From positions 1,702,258 through 1,766,257 of the forward strand of contig NZ_KE159646.1 in NCBI RefSeq assembly GCF_000403355.2: a stretch of DNA of 64,000 nucleotides, given 5' to 3'. Positions 32,814 to 40,915 of this stretch are shown here, piece after piece (within the stretch, counting starts at the first letter, position 1; each line of letters starts with the position of its first letter). The translations under genes were made by a program, and so were the position numbers. Under the pieces are notes generated by a model. The model was not told the origin of the DNA. It saw only the letters and a program-made list of their open reading frames with translations, and searched no databases. This stretch comes from Adlercreutzia caecimuris B7. GTDB taxonomy: Bacteria; Actinomycetota; Coriobacteriia; Coriobacteriales; Eggerthellaceae.

Positions 32814-33095
32814 CAAAAACGAGCAGATAGTTTGGTGGGCATGGCTGACGGGATGGCGCGAGCGGCGTTCGGGGCCGAACAACCTGAGCATCCGCATGCT
32901 CCCCAGAGACCTCCCGCCGGAGCAGGGTTGTCACATGGTCGTCGTGCACGCCGCCGCCCTCCTCAGCTCCGAGGAGGACACGCCATTTTGCTTCTGCAAG
33001 GTAACAGGAGGGCCGCTTTCGCCCCCGAGGCCCAAAACGGCACGTAGCGCATATGGCACGGCCTGAGGCGCACTCAGACAGCCCGCGCCCTCCCC

Positions 33096-33127
33096 GAGGC
33101 GGGCGACCTATCCAGATCGCCCGCCTC
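33096..33127. terminator. Stem-loop upstream of LysR gene
   Basis: GAGGCGGGCGA (33096-33106) pairs perfectly with TCGCCCGCCTC (33117-33127), loop CCTATCCAGA. The following run is CCCCTT, so it is only a weak terminator. No intact plus-strand gene precedes it, so it may have belonged to one that is gone. Confidence 0.55.
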
Positions 33128-33197
33128 CCCCTTCGCCGAATCTCGCCCTTGGCTCTCCCGTCCGTGGTATGATGCCCCGTCGAAGAGGGGAGGCTCC

Positions 33198-34076
33198 GTG
33201 AACATCAACCAATTGGAGTGGTTCTGCCTGGCCTACGAGGCGCGCTCGTTCGCCAAGGCGGCCGAGCGCGCTTTCGTGTCGCGTCAGGCTCTGGGCAAGG
33301 CCCTGGCCCACTTGGAGGGCGAGGTGGGCGCCCAACTGTTCGAGCGCAGCGAGGCCGGCGTGACCCCCACAGCCGCCGCCGATGCCGCCTATCCCATCGC
33401 CCAGCGCATCGTCGCCGACGAGCGAACCCTGCGCCGGGCCTGCGCGGAGGCGGCCCAGGCCGAGCACCCCGCCATTCGCATCGCCATCGCCAACGGCGTG
33501 CTCCGCTCGCTCTCTGCGGGCCTGCTCGGCCGCTTGGAGGAGGCCTTCCCCGCACTGGACTTCTTCATCGAGAAGCACTACTTCCTGGAATGCTTCGATC
33601 GCCTCGAAACGGGCGAGGTGGACTTCGCGCTGTGCCCGGCCCCGCGCGAGGGCTCCTACCAGCGCTGGCCCGTGGCCGAAGAGAGCGTTTTCGTAGTTGC
33701 CGACAATACCCTCGTCTCCTTCGACCCCGACACCTGCACGTTAGAAGACCTTGAAAGCCTCGCGTTCTTCCTGCCCGGCGACCGCGGGCCGAACGACCTG
33801 GGGCTCGGCCGCGCCATGGCCGAGCGGGGTCTCACGCGCCACACGAACACCCAGTACACCGACTACGATTTCATTACCGAGAAGGTCATCGCAGGCCAGG
33901 GCGCAGCTCTGGCGCCGGAAAGCGCCCTGGCCCCCTTCGTCGAAGCCGGGCTGACCACCTTCCCCGTGCCAGAGCCCACGGTACGCTGGCGCGTGGAGCT
34001 GCTCGCCCGACAGCGAGAACTCACCGAGGTCGAGCGCCAGGTCATCGCCTTCCTCACCGCGTCTGCGAACCAGTAG
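33198..34076 (+). CDS. LysR-family transcription regulator
   Basis: 292 residues. N-terminal winged helix (MNINQLEWFCLAYEARSFAK, SRQALGKALAHLE) and a two-lobed effector-binding domain. The start is GTG at 33198 with AGGGGAGG upstream. It lies 257 bp before, and on the same strand as, an exported flavin reductase gene, which is the obvious candidate target. LysR proteins usually control a divergent gene, so the tandem arrangement is less typical. The effector is unknown. Confidence 0.9.
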   Translation: MNINQLEWFCLAYEARSFAKAAERAFVSRQALGKALAHLEGEVGAQLFERSEAGVTPTAAADAAYPIAQRIVADERTLRRACAEAAQAEHPAIRIAIANGVLRSLSAGLLGRLEEAFPALDFFIEKHYFLECFDRLETGEVDFALCPAPREGSYQRWPVAEESVFVVADNTLVSFDPDTCTLEDLESLAFFLPGDRGPNDLGLGRAMAERGLTRHTNTQYTDYDFITEKVIAGQGAALAPESALAPFVEAGLTTFPVPEPTVRWRVELLARQRELTEVERQVIAFLTASANQ

Positions 34077-34296
34077 TAGCCCGCAACGCACGACTCTTGC
34101 GGCCGCGAGAACCCCTCTCCTCACGAGCGGCACCACCGCGCGGACGCTCCCTCGCGATCACCACAGCTGGACGCCCTTCCCACAGATCAGAGCCTCGCGG
34201 CCACCTCTCTCAGGATGAAACCTTTAGTTGCATCCCGCAAGATCTTCGCTTCTTCCCGTCCCCGCCTCCCCATGGTTGAATGGCCCCGTTGTCCCC

Positions 34297-34312
34297 GGTG
34301 CCCGCGGGCACC
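34297..34312 (+). promoter_or_regulatory. 16-bp palindrome just before the flavin reductase RBS
   Basis: GGTGCCCGCGGGCACC is a perfect palindrome, followed by AAGGAGGAGGAG and the ATG at 34334. It could be an operator or an mRNA structure controlling access to the ribosome binding site. Confidence 0.5.
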
Positions 34313-34333
34313 ATCCAAGGAGGAGGAGAAACC

Positions 34334-36562
34334 ATGACCCAGCATTCCGTATCTCGTCGTTCGTTCCTGCGCGGAACGGGCCTGGCAGCGCTCGGCGCCG
34401 GACTGGCCGGGGCGGGCCTTGCCGGCTGCGCGCCCCAATCGCCGGCCGCCGCACCTGACGGGGAGCTCGCCAGCACGGCCGGTACCAGCAGCGAGAGCGA
34501 CGTGATCTACCAAGCCCTTGTGAACCCCCAGGACTACGACTACCGCGCAAGCACCACCGATTTCGCCACGCTGTTCTCTCCCTGGAAGCTCGGCAACCTC
34601 GAGATCAAGAACCGCGTGGTGAAGAGCGCCGCCGGCAGCGCTACCTACCTGGCCGGCTACACCGACGAGCTGCGCCAGTACTACGTGAACTTCGCCCAGG
34701 GCGGCGCAGGGATGATCTGGGTGGAGGGCGAGGCCTTCGCCATGCCCGCCGACGGCGGCCCGGTGCCCGAAGAAGCCGTTGCCTTCTTCACCGATCTGAC
34801 CGACGAGCTGAAATCCCACGGTGCCCACGTCGGCTTCCAGTGGGCGCCGTTCGGCGTGGCCCCCTCGGAACTGACCGTGGAGGCCATCAAGGGCATCGAG
34901 GCCGCCGGTGCCGCCCTGGCCGCCCAGCTGCAATCCATGGGCTTCGAGGCCATGGAAATCAATGCCGCCGGCTTCAATCAGGGCGAGCAGTTCCTCTCCC
35001 GCTTCCACAACGATCGCGACGACGAGTACGGCGCCGGCAGCATCGAGAACCGCGCCCGCTTCGTGGTGGAGTGCATCCAGCAGATCAAGGCCGCCTGCGG
35101 GAACGACTTCGTCGTGCAGGTGCTCATCGACCTGGCCGAAGAGAGCGACAACCTCACCAACAACCCCACGCTCATGGATCTGGATTGCGACCTGACCAAG
35201 CCCTTTAGCAAAACCACCACGGTAGACGAGGGCATCGCGCTCGCCCAGCAGTTCGAGGCTGCCGGCGCCGATTCCATGCACCTGCGCCTCGGGCCTCTGA
35301 GCAACCATCCTTGCCAGTTCGGCAGCGATCTGTACTTCATCGTCAACGGCGTCGAAGGCGCCACGGGCTTCGGCACCCAGTTCGACTTCAGCCGCCATTT
35401 CGGCGGCGAGCTCATCGGCAACCATAGCGGCGCCGGCATGACGCTGAACATGGTGGCCCGCTACAAGGAGGCGCTCTCCATCCCCTGCGGCGCCGTCACC
35501 TACATGGACCCGGCCCACGCCCCCGACTTCTTCGAGGAGGCCCTGGCCTCGGGCATGGTGGATTTCTACATGATGACGCGCCCCCTGACGGTGGACCCCG
35601 AGTATGTAAACAAGCTCGCCGAGGGCCGCGCCGACGAGATCATGCCCTGCACGCGCTGCTTCCACTGCCACATCGGCAGCAACGAGATGAACGCCGCCAT
35701 GGGCTGCTGCCGCGTGAACGCCCTCACCCAGCGCGTCATGCGCGAGGGCGGTCCTGCCACCTACGAGCTTGAGCCGGCGGCCACGCCCAAGAAGGTGCTC
35801 GTCGTGGGCGGTGGCCCTGCCGGCATGGAGGCCGCCCGCATTGCAGCGCTGCGCGGGCACTCCGTGACCCTCTGCGAGAAGAAGGGGTCGCTCGGCGGCC
35901 TTCTGTCCTTCGCCTCCCAGATCAAGGGCCCTCACGAGAACCTGGACGACTACCGCGCTTACTTGGAGCGCCAGTGCGAGCTGGCCGGGGTGGACGTGCG
36001 CTGCAATACCGAGGTGACTGCCGACATGGTGGCGAGCGAAGCGCCCGACGCGCTCGTGCTGGCCACCGGAGGCCTGCGCGGGGCGCTGGAAGTGTCCGGC
36101 GGCAACGTGGTGCCCCTGGAGAACTACATGAACGTGGAAGGCGACAACGTGATCGTCTGGGGCTCCAACGCCCAGGCCTTCGATATGGCGCTGTGGATGA
36201 CGGTGCACAAGAAGAATGTGACCATCGTCACCCCGAGCGGCGTGGACGAGCTGGATATGCAGCAGTCCCACCACGCCCAGCGCTTCATGACCACAAGCCT
36301 GTACGCCTTGGGCGTGCGTCCCTACACCCACGCTTCCATCACCTCGGTGGCCGACGGCTTCGCCACCGTGCACGCAGGCGACATGGACTGCGACGTGCGC
36401 ATCCCCTGCGATGCCATCGTGGATGCGGCCGACATGCTGCCCAACGACGAGCTGCTCTCCCAGGTGTCGGTCGCCGAGACCTACGCCGTGGGCGACTGCG
36501 CGAGCCCCTTCAACATCGCCATGGCCGTCCGCGCCGGCAACGACGCCGGGCGCGCCCTCTAA
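34334..36562 (+). CDS. Tat-exported flavin/Fe-S oxidoreductase (OYE plus FAD domain)
   Basis: 742 residues; the ATG at 34334 follows a strong AAGGAGG. The N-terminus has SRRSFLRG, a hydrophobic stretch and LAGC, a Tat signal with a possible lipobox, so it acts outside the cytoplasm. Residues about 65-420 form an old-yellow-enzyme TIM barrel (FSPWKLGNLEIKNRVVKSA). Cysteines 439, 442, 445 and 458/459 form a 4Fe-4S site like that of 2,4-dienoyl-CoA reductase but with C-x2-C-x2-C spacing. VLVVGGGPAG starts the FAD domain. Relatives reduce enoate-type substrates with NADH; exported versions may use quinol-derived electrons. The substrate is unknown. Confidence 0.9.
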   Translation: MTQHSVSRRSFLRGTGLAALGAGLAGAGLAGCAPQSPAAAPDGELASTAGTSSESDVIYQALVNPQDYDYRASTTDFATLFSPWKLGNLEIKNRVVKSAAGSATYLAGYTDELRQYYVNFAQGGAGMIWVEGEAFAMPADGGPVPEEAVAFFTDLTDELKSHGAHVGFQWAPFGVAPSELTVEAIKGIEAAGAALAAQLQSMGFEAMEINAAGFNQGEQFLSRFHNDRDDEYGAGSIENRARFVVECIQQIKAACGNDFVVQVLIDLAEESDNLTNNPTLMDLDCDLTKPFSKTTTVDEGIALAQQFEAAGADSMHLRLGPLSNHPCQFGSDLYFIVNGVEGATGFGTQFDFSRHFGGELIGNHSGAGMTLNMVARYKEALSIPCGAVTYMDPAHAPDFFEEALASGMVDFYMMTRPLTVDPEYVNKLAEGRADEIMPCTRCFHCHIGSNEMNAAMGCCRVNALTQRVMREGGPATYELEPAATPKKVLVVGGGPAGMEAARIAALRGHSVTLCEKKGSLGGLLSFASQIKGPHENLDDYRAYLERQCELAGVDVRCNTEVTADMVASEAPDALVLATGGLRGALEVSGGNVVPLENYMNVEGDNVIVWGSNAQAFDMALWMTVHKKNVTIVTPSGVDELDMQQSHHAQRFMTTSLYALGVRPYTHASITSVADGFATVHAGDMDCDVRIPCDAIVDAADMLPNDELLSQVSVAETYAVGDCASPFNIAMAVRAGNDAGRAL

Positions 36563-36781
36563 CCGGAGCCATTCCCTCCCTCCCCCTTCGCCCGGGCGAC
36601 CTTTCCCCCTCCCCTCAGGTCACCCGGGCCCTATCTCGCCCCCCCCCTGCGGGCCGACTCCAACCGGATGGCCCGCTTTTCGTGCAGGGTGTCTCGAAAA
36701 TCCCCAGTGAATTCCCTCGAAAATCCCAAACGATACCTTTGATCAGCGGAAACAACCGACCGATCGCGCTCGCTCAAACCG

Positions 36782-37657
36782 TCAAACCGGAAACTCCAAC
36801 GCAATGGAGAGCACATCGCCCTGAAGGGCGGCGGTCGCCTCGATGCCCTGGGCGGCGGCGAGGCTCTTCACTACGGCGAGGCCGAGCCCCGCGCCGCTTT
36901 GGACCCGAGCGGCATCGGCCCGATAGAAGCGCTCGAAGAGGCGGCTCACGTCCAAGGCCCCGGGGTCGGCCACCGCGTTGGAGAACACGAGCGTGCGGCC
37001 CTCCTGGGTGATGGAGGGCGCTGCCGCCCCATAGCGCAGGGCATTGCTCACCAGGTTCTCCGCCATGCGCCCGAGGGCCGCCTCGTCGGCCTCCACCGTG
37101 AACGACTCGTCGGCGAAGCGCACCCGCGGCTCCCAGCCGCGTCCCTCGAAGGCGGGGAACTGCCCAGCCAGCACCGTGGCGAGCACGGGCATCACCGCCA
37201 CGGGGCGCATATCCAAGTCAGCATCGGGATCGCTCGCCTGAGTGTAGGCGAAAAGCGAGTTCAGCAGCCCTTCCATATCCTGCAGGCGCGTGCGCGCGGC
37301 TCCCAGATAGTGGGCGCGGCGATCCTCGTCGGTCTCGTCGGCAGCCAGCGAGACGTAGCCGGCCGCGCCCATGAGCGGCGTGCGGATGTCGTGGGAGAGG
37401 CTCGCCAGGTCGCGCTGGAACTGACGGCGCTCTGCGGCGGCATCCTGGCGCTCGGCCTCAGCCGCATCCAGCGCGTCGTTCACCGCCCGGGCAAGCTCCG
37501 TAAACCCCGCGCCGGGCATCTCGGTGGCCATGCGCCCGTTCGATCGCCCGTCGCGCGTGCGCAGCCACACCGCCATGCGCCTCAGCTCGCGCCCGTACAG
37601 CAGCAGCACGATAAACGCGCACAGGGCCAAACCCCCGAAGCATACCGCCAGCGTCAT
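36782..37657 (-). CDS. Histidine kinase with a single membrane segment
   Basis: 291 residues, small for a sensor kinase. One hydrophobic helix at about 3-21 and no extracytoplasmic domain, then DHp with H89 in LSHDIRTPL, N box VSNALRYG and G box SGAGLGLAVVKS. It is downstream of ABC permease and ATPase genes on the same strand with a 14-bp gap, and the response regulator is divergent from them. Kinases that lack a sensor domain and sit with an ABC transporter often sense through the transporter, as in antimicrobial-peptide detoxification modules; that is an inference here. Confidence 0.88.
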   Translation of the reverse strand: MTLAVCFGGLALCAFIVLLLYGRELRRMAVWLRTRDGRSNGRMATEMPGAGFTELARAVNDALDAAEAERQDAAAERRQFQRDLASLSHDIRTPLMGAAGYVSLAADETDEDRRAHYLGAARTRLQDMEGLLNSLFAYTQASDPDADLDMRPVAVMPVLATVLAGQFPAFEGRGWEPRVRFADESFTVEADEAALGRMAENLVSNALRYGAAAPSITQEGRTLVFSNAVADPGALDVSRLFERFYRADAARVQSGAGLGLAVVKSLAAAQGIEATAALQGDVLSIALEFPV

Positions 37658-37671
37658 GAGCCTTCCCCCCC

Positions 37672-38748
37672 CTACAGGTCACGCTTGCGCAGCACGCCTA
37701 AGGCCAGGACGCCGCACAGCCCGGCTGCAACCACGCCCGCGATGAGTACCTGCACCGCCACCGGCGCCATGGTCAGGGGCGCGGCGGCCGGAGTGCCGAG
37801 CAGCACGCCCGCAAAGGCCCCCAGATCCTGCACGCAGGATGACAGCAACCACGGCTCCAAGGCGCCGAGCCACGGAGCGACAACGGCAAGCGACAACAGC
37901 ACCTGGCCCACCGCGGCGCCCAAGAAGCCCGAGCACACCACGATGGCCCAGGCCACACCGGCGCCGGCGCTGCGGCTGATCCACACGATAACCGCCGCCG
38001 AGCAGCCATAGGCGAAAATGACGAGCCACGTCAGGCCGAAGAACGCCAGCAGATCAGTCAGGCTGTTCGCGGCCTCGTAGGTAAAGCCCGCCACCGCGAA
38101 GGACGCCACGCTGGTCAGCGAGACCACAGCCAGGAAGAATGCCGCCAGCACCCCTACGAGCACGATCTTCTCCCCGTAGTAGCGCATGCGCCCGCGACGG
38201 TCCATCACGAGGTTGCGGGCGAACCGCGTTGTGAAGTCCTGGGCGCAGAACAGCGCCGCTACCAGGGCGACGATCAGGGTCAGCATGCCGCCCGACACCA
38301 CCGAGTCGCCCAACATGTCCGCAGGCGTGGTGAAGGTGCGCATCTCCCGGGACACGTCCTCGAAATCGGCCTCACTCAGGGCCTGGGGGTCCTCGGCGAC
38401 CGAGGCCCACAGCTCCGCCGAAGCCGAGCCAGACGCAGCACCCTTCTCCGCTTCCGCAGCATTTTCGGCGACGTCCTCGACCGCTTCCGCCGCAGCTGCC
38501 ACCGATACCGCGGCCGCGGCCGGGCCCTCGGTCTCATCGCCCGAAGCCGCGCCACGGGCTCCTTCGTCTTCGCAGGCCGTCACCGTCATATCCACGGCCG
38601 ATGCAGTCATGGAAAGAAACTCCGGCGACGATACCACATGCATCATGGCGACCACGAGAACGGACACCGCCACCACGATGGCCGTTACCACCCACAGCAT
38701 CTTCCCATGCACCAAACGGTACATATCGCTCTTCATCAGGTTAAACAT
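37672..38748 (-). CDS. ABC-2 type transporter permease
   Basis: 358 residues. One N-terminal helix, an extracytoplasmic insert of about 110 residues that is rich in Ala/Glu, then five hydrophobic segments. This is the layout of ABC-2 permeases for peptides or lantibiotic immunity (LanE/G-like, NatB-like). The start overlaps the end of the ATPase gene by 8 bp, so they are coupled. Only one permease gene is present, so it probably forms a homodimer. Confidence 0.87.
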   Translation of the reverse strand: MFNLMKSDMYRLVHGKMLWVVTAIVVAVSVLVVAMMHVVSSPEFLSMTASAVDMTVTACEDEGARGAASGDETEGPAAAAVSVAAAAEAVEDVAENAAEAEKGAASGSASAELWASVAEDPQALSEADFEDVSREMRTFTTPADMLGDSVVSGGMLTLIVALVAALFCAQDFTTRFARNLVMDRRGRMRYYGEKIVLVGVLAAFFLAVVSLTSVASFAVAGFTYEAANSLTDLLAFFGLTWLVIFAYGCSAAVIVWISRSAGAGVAWAIVVCSGFLGAAVGQVLLSLAVVAPWLGALEPWLLSSCVQDLGAFAGVLLGTPAAAPLTMAPVAVQVLIAGVVAAGLCGVLALGVLRKRDL

Positions 38749-39709
38749 GGGTCGCGCCCCCTTCCATCAGCTCAACGAAGTAGTCCTCGATGTCGCGCTG
38801 CTCCTGGGAAAACTCCAACACCACCTGACCGGCTTCCTGAAGCTGACGCGCCACGGCCTCCGCATCGTAGGCACCCGTGGCCACAAGCGTGCCATCCGGC
38901 TCGGCGCGAAACGCCACGGTCGGGAAGGCCTCCTGCAACAGCGCGAGCGCCCGGGCCGTGTCCGCCGTGCGCACGCGCAGACTGCGACCGCATTCCGCTG
39001 CCATCTCCTCGGCGCTCATCTGGCGCACGAGCCGCCCATCGGCGATCACGCCGTAGCGCGTGGCCATGCGGTCCAGCTGATCGAGCACGTGCGAGCTCAC
39101 CACCACCGTGATGCCCAGCGTCTGGTTCAGGCGCACGATGAGGTTGCGCATGGCCCGGGTCGCCTCGGGGTCCAGTCCGTTGAACGGTTCGTCCAACAAC
39201 AGCACGTCGGGGTTGCCCAGCAGCGCCAGGGCGAGCCCCAGCCGCTGCTTCATGCCGAGGGAGAAGCCGCGCACCTTGCGCTTCCCCACACCCTGCAGGC
39301 CCACGAGACGCAGCACTTCTTCGCAGCGAGCCGGCGCGTCCACGATGCCCCAGGCAAGCGCCTTGGCCATGAGGTTGCGGTACGCCGACAGGTTCGGCAA
39401 AAGCCCCGGCTCCTCGATGAGCACGCCGATGCGCCGGATCGCCGCGCTGCCCGCGACCGGGCCGCCAACGCCAGTGTCACTCGGAGCACTCCCCGCTCCC
39501 GAGCCTTCGAGCGCGCCGCCGAACAGGACGACCTCCCCGCCGCTCGGCGCCGCAACGCCGCAGATCATCTTCATGACCGTCGATTTTCCTGCGCCGTTCT
39601 TCCCCACGAAACCGTAGATGTCGCCCGCGGCCACGGTCATGTCGAAGTCGCTCACCACCCGGCGGCCGCCGTAGGCCTTCGACAGCCCGCGCGTCTCTAT
39701 CGCGTTCAT
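38741..39709 (-). CDS. ABC transporter ATP-binding protein
   Basis: 322 residues. Walker A GKNGAGKST (36-44), signature FSLGMKQRLGLA, Walker B VLLLDEPFNGLDP and switch His in VVSSHVLDQL. A short Ser/Gly-rich insert lies between Walker A and the Q-loop. A C-terminal extension of about 90 residues follows the nucleotide-binding domain, as in drug and antimicrobial-peptide exporters. It is first in the ATPase-permease-kinase operon, divergent from its response regulator. Confidence 0.92.
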   Translation of the reverse strand: MNAIETRGLSKAYGGRRVVSDFDMTVAAGDIYGFVGKNGAGKSTVMKMICGVAAPSGGEVVLFGGALEGSGAGSAPSDTGVGGPVAGSAAIRRIGVLIEEPGLLPNLSAYRNLMAKALAWGIVDAPARCEEVLRLVGLQGVGKRKVRGFSLGMKQRLGLALALLGNPDVLLLDEPFNGLDPEATRAMRNLIVRLNQTLGITVVVSSHVLDQLDRMATRYGVIADGRLVRQMSAEEMAAECGRSLRVRTADTARALALLQEAFPTVAFRAEPDGTLVATGAYDAEAVARQLQEAGQVVLEFSQEQRDIEDYFVELMEGGATHV

Positions 39710-39803
39710 GATGCGACCCTTTCCCTCGCACGCTCCATGGCGTCTCTCCTTTCGTCTCCAAGGTATACCGCATTTCCAACGTATCTCAGTGTGCAGCGCG
39801 GAA

Positions 39804-39844
39804 TTTAAGAAACCTCTGCCGAAGATTTAAGAAAGTTTGAAGAA
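39804..39844. promoter_or_regulatory. Tandem TTTAAGAAA sites between ABC operon and response regulator
   Basis: TTTAAGAAA at 39804-39812 and 39826-39834, 22 bp apart (two helical turns), with a degenerate TTTGAAGAA at 39836-39844. They lie in the 173-bp divergent region, 39 bp before the regulator start codon. Direct repeats with this spacing are typical of OmpR-family binding sites. Confidence 0.65.
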
Positions 39845-39882
39845 GAGTCGCGCAGATCGCTTCGCCGTATTATGCTGGCGCC

Positions 39883-40731
39883 ATGAGCGAATCGCTGCGC
39901 ATACTGGTCATCGAGGACGATCCCTCCATCAATGAGGTGGTCTGCGCCCATCTTACGCGCCAGGGGCATTGCTGCGTCGGGGCGTTCTCCGGCACCGAGG
40001 GGATGCTGCACCTGGAACACGGCGGCGGCAGCGTGCCGTTCGACCTGGTCATTACCGATCTCATGCTGCCGGGCATGACCGGCGAGGACGTCGTGGGGCG
40101 TATCCGCGCGGCAAGTGCCACGCTGCCTATCATCGTCATCTCGGCCCGTATCACCCCCGCCGATAAGGTCATGCTGCTTACCCTCGGCGCCGACGACTAC
40201 CTGACCAAGCCCTTCGACTTGGACGAGCTCACAGCCCGCGTGAACGTGCAGATGCGCCATCGCAGGCGCGCAGCGGGCGAGGACGCCGCGGCGCCGGGGC
40301 CGGCGGGCAGCGAAGGCTTCGCGGCGCTAGGGCCGGCAGACAGCGAAGGCGTCGCAGCGAGGGCGGGCGATGGGAGCCCGGCAACCTTAGGCGCGACAGC
40401 TCCCGACATCCCCGTCCCGGCGAACAGCCGCCTCTCGCTGCGCTTCCGCGATTGGGAACTCGATCCCGATGGCCACACCTTCGCCGTGGCTGGCGAGCCC
40501 GTCGCGCTCACACGCACCGAGTTCAACATCTTGGAGCTGCTCATGGCGCGCCCCCAGAAGGTGTTCACCAAACAGGAGCTGTTCGAGCTGGCCTGGGGCG
40601 AGCCCTATTCCGTGGAGGACTCCACCGTGAACGTGCACATCTCGAACCTGCGCCGCAAGCTGAAGCCCACCGGCACCGACGGCTACCTGCAAACCGTCTG
40701 GGGCCTCGGCTACAAGCTCTCCCTCGATTAG
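39883..40731 (+). CDS. OmpR-family response regulator with long linker
   Basis: 282 residues. Receiver domain with D59 in ITDLMLP and K109 in YLTKPF, a winged-helix domain from about 185 (FRDWELDPDGHTFAVAGEP) and the ending TVWGLGYKLSLD. The linker between them is about 55 residues of Ala/Gly/Pro with repeated GPADSEG units, much longer than usual. It is divergent from the ABC/kinase operon and likely controls it and itself through the tandem sites at 39804-39844. Confidence 0.92.
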   Translation: MSESLRILVIEDDPSINEVVCAHLTRQGHCCVGAFSGTEGMLHLEHGGGSVPFDLVITDLMLPGMTGEDVVGRIRAASATLPIIVISARITPADKVMLLTLGADDYLTKPFDLDELTARVNVQMRHRRRAAGEDAAAPGPAGSEGFAALGPADSEGVAARAGDGSPATLGATAPDIPVPANSRLSLRFRDWELDPDGHTFAVAGEPVALTRTEFNILELLMARPQKVFTKQELFELAWGEPYSVEDSTVNVHISNLRRKLKPTGTDGYLQTVWGLGYKLSLD

Positions 40732-40915
40732 CCGCGTACGCGCCCCGCGGCCAACCGCTCCCGCGGCCCGCAAGGCCTTCCATCACGCACAGACCGCTGT
40801 GGGGATGTGTGGTGAGGTCGGGCGATTTCCCCAAGCCTCCCTTCCTATTAACGCGGGGATATGGGACAATAGACCGACTTGACTTCTACAGCTTCCCCAT
40901 GGGAAGGAGCACAGG

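Noticed and set aside
32521-33066. Plus-strand frame ending in SAYGTA
   Set aside because: It starts antisense to the transposase and crosses the inverted repeat; no start signal or family features. Kept only as possible gene debris.
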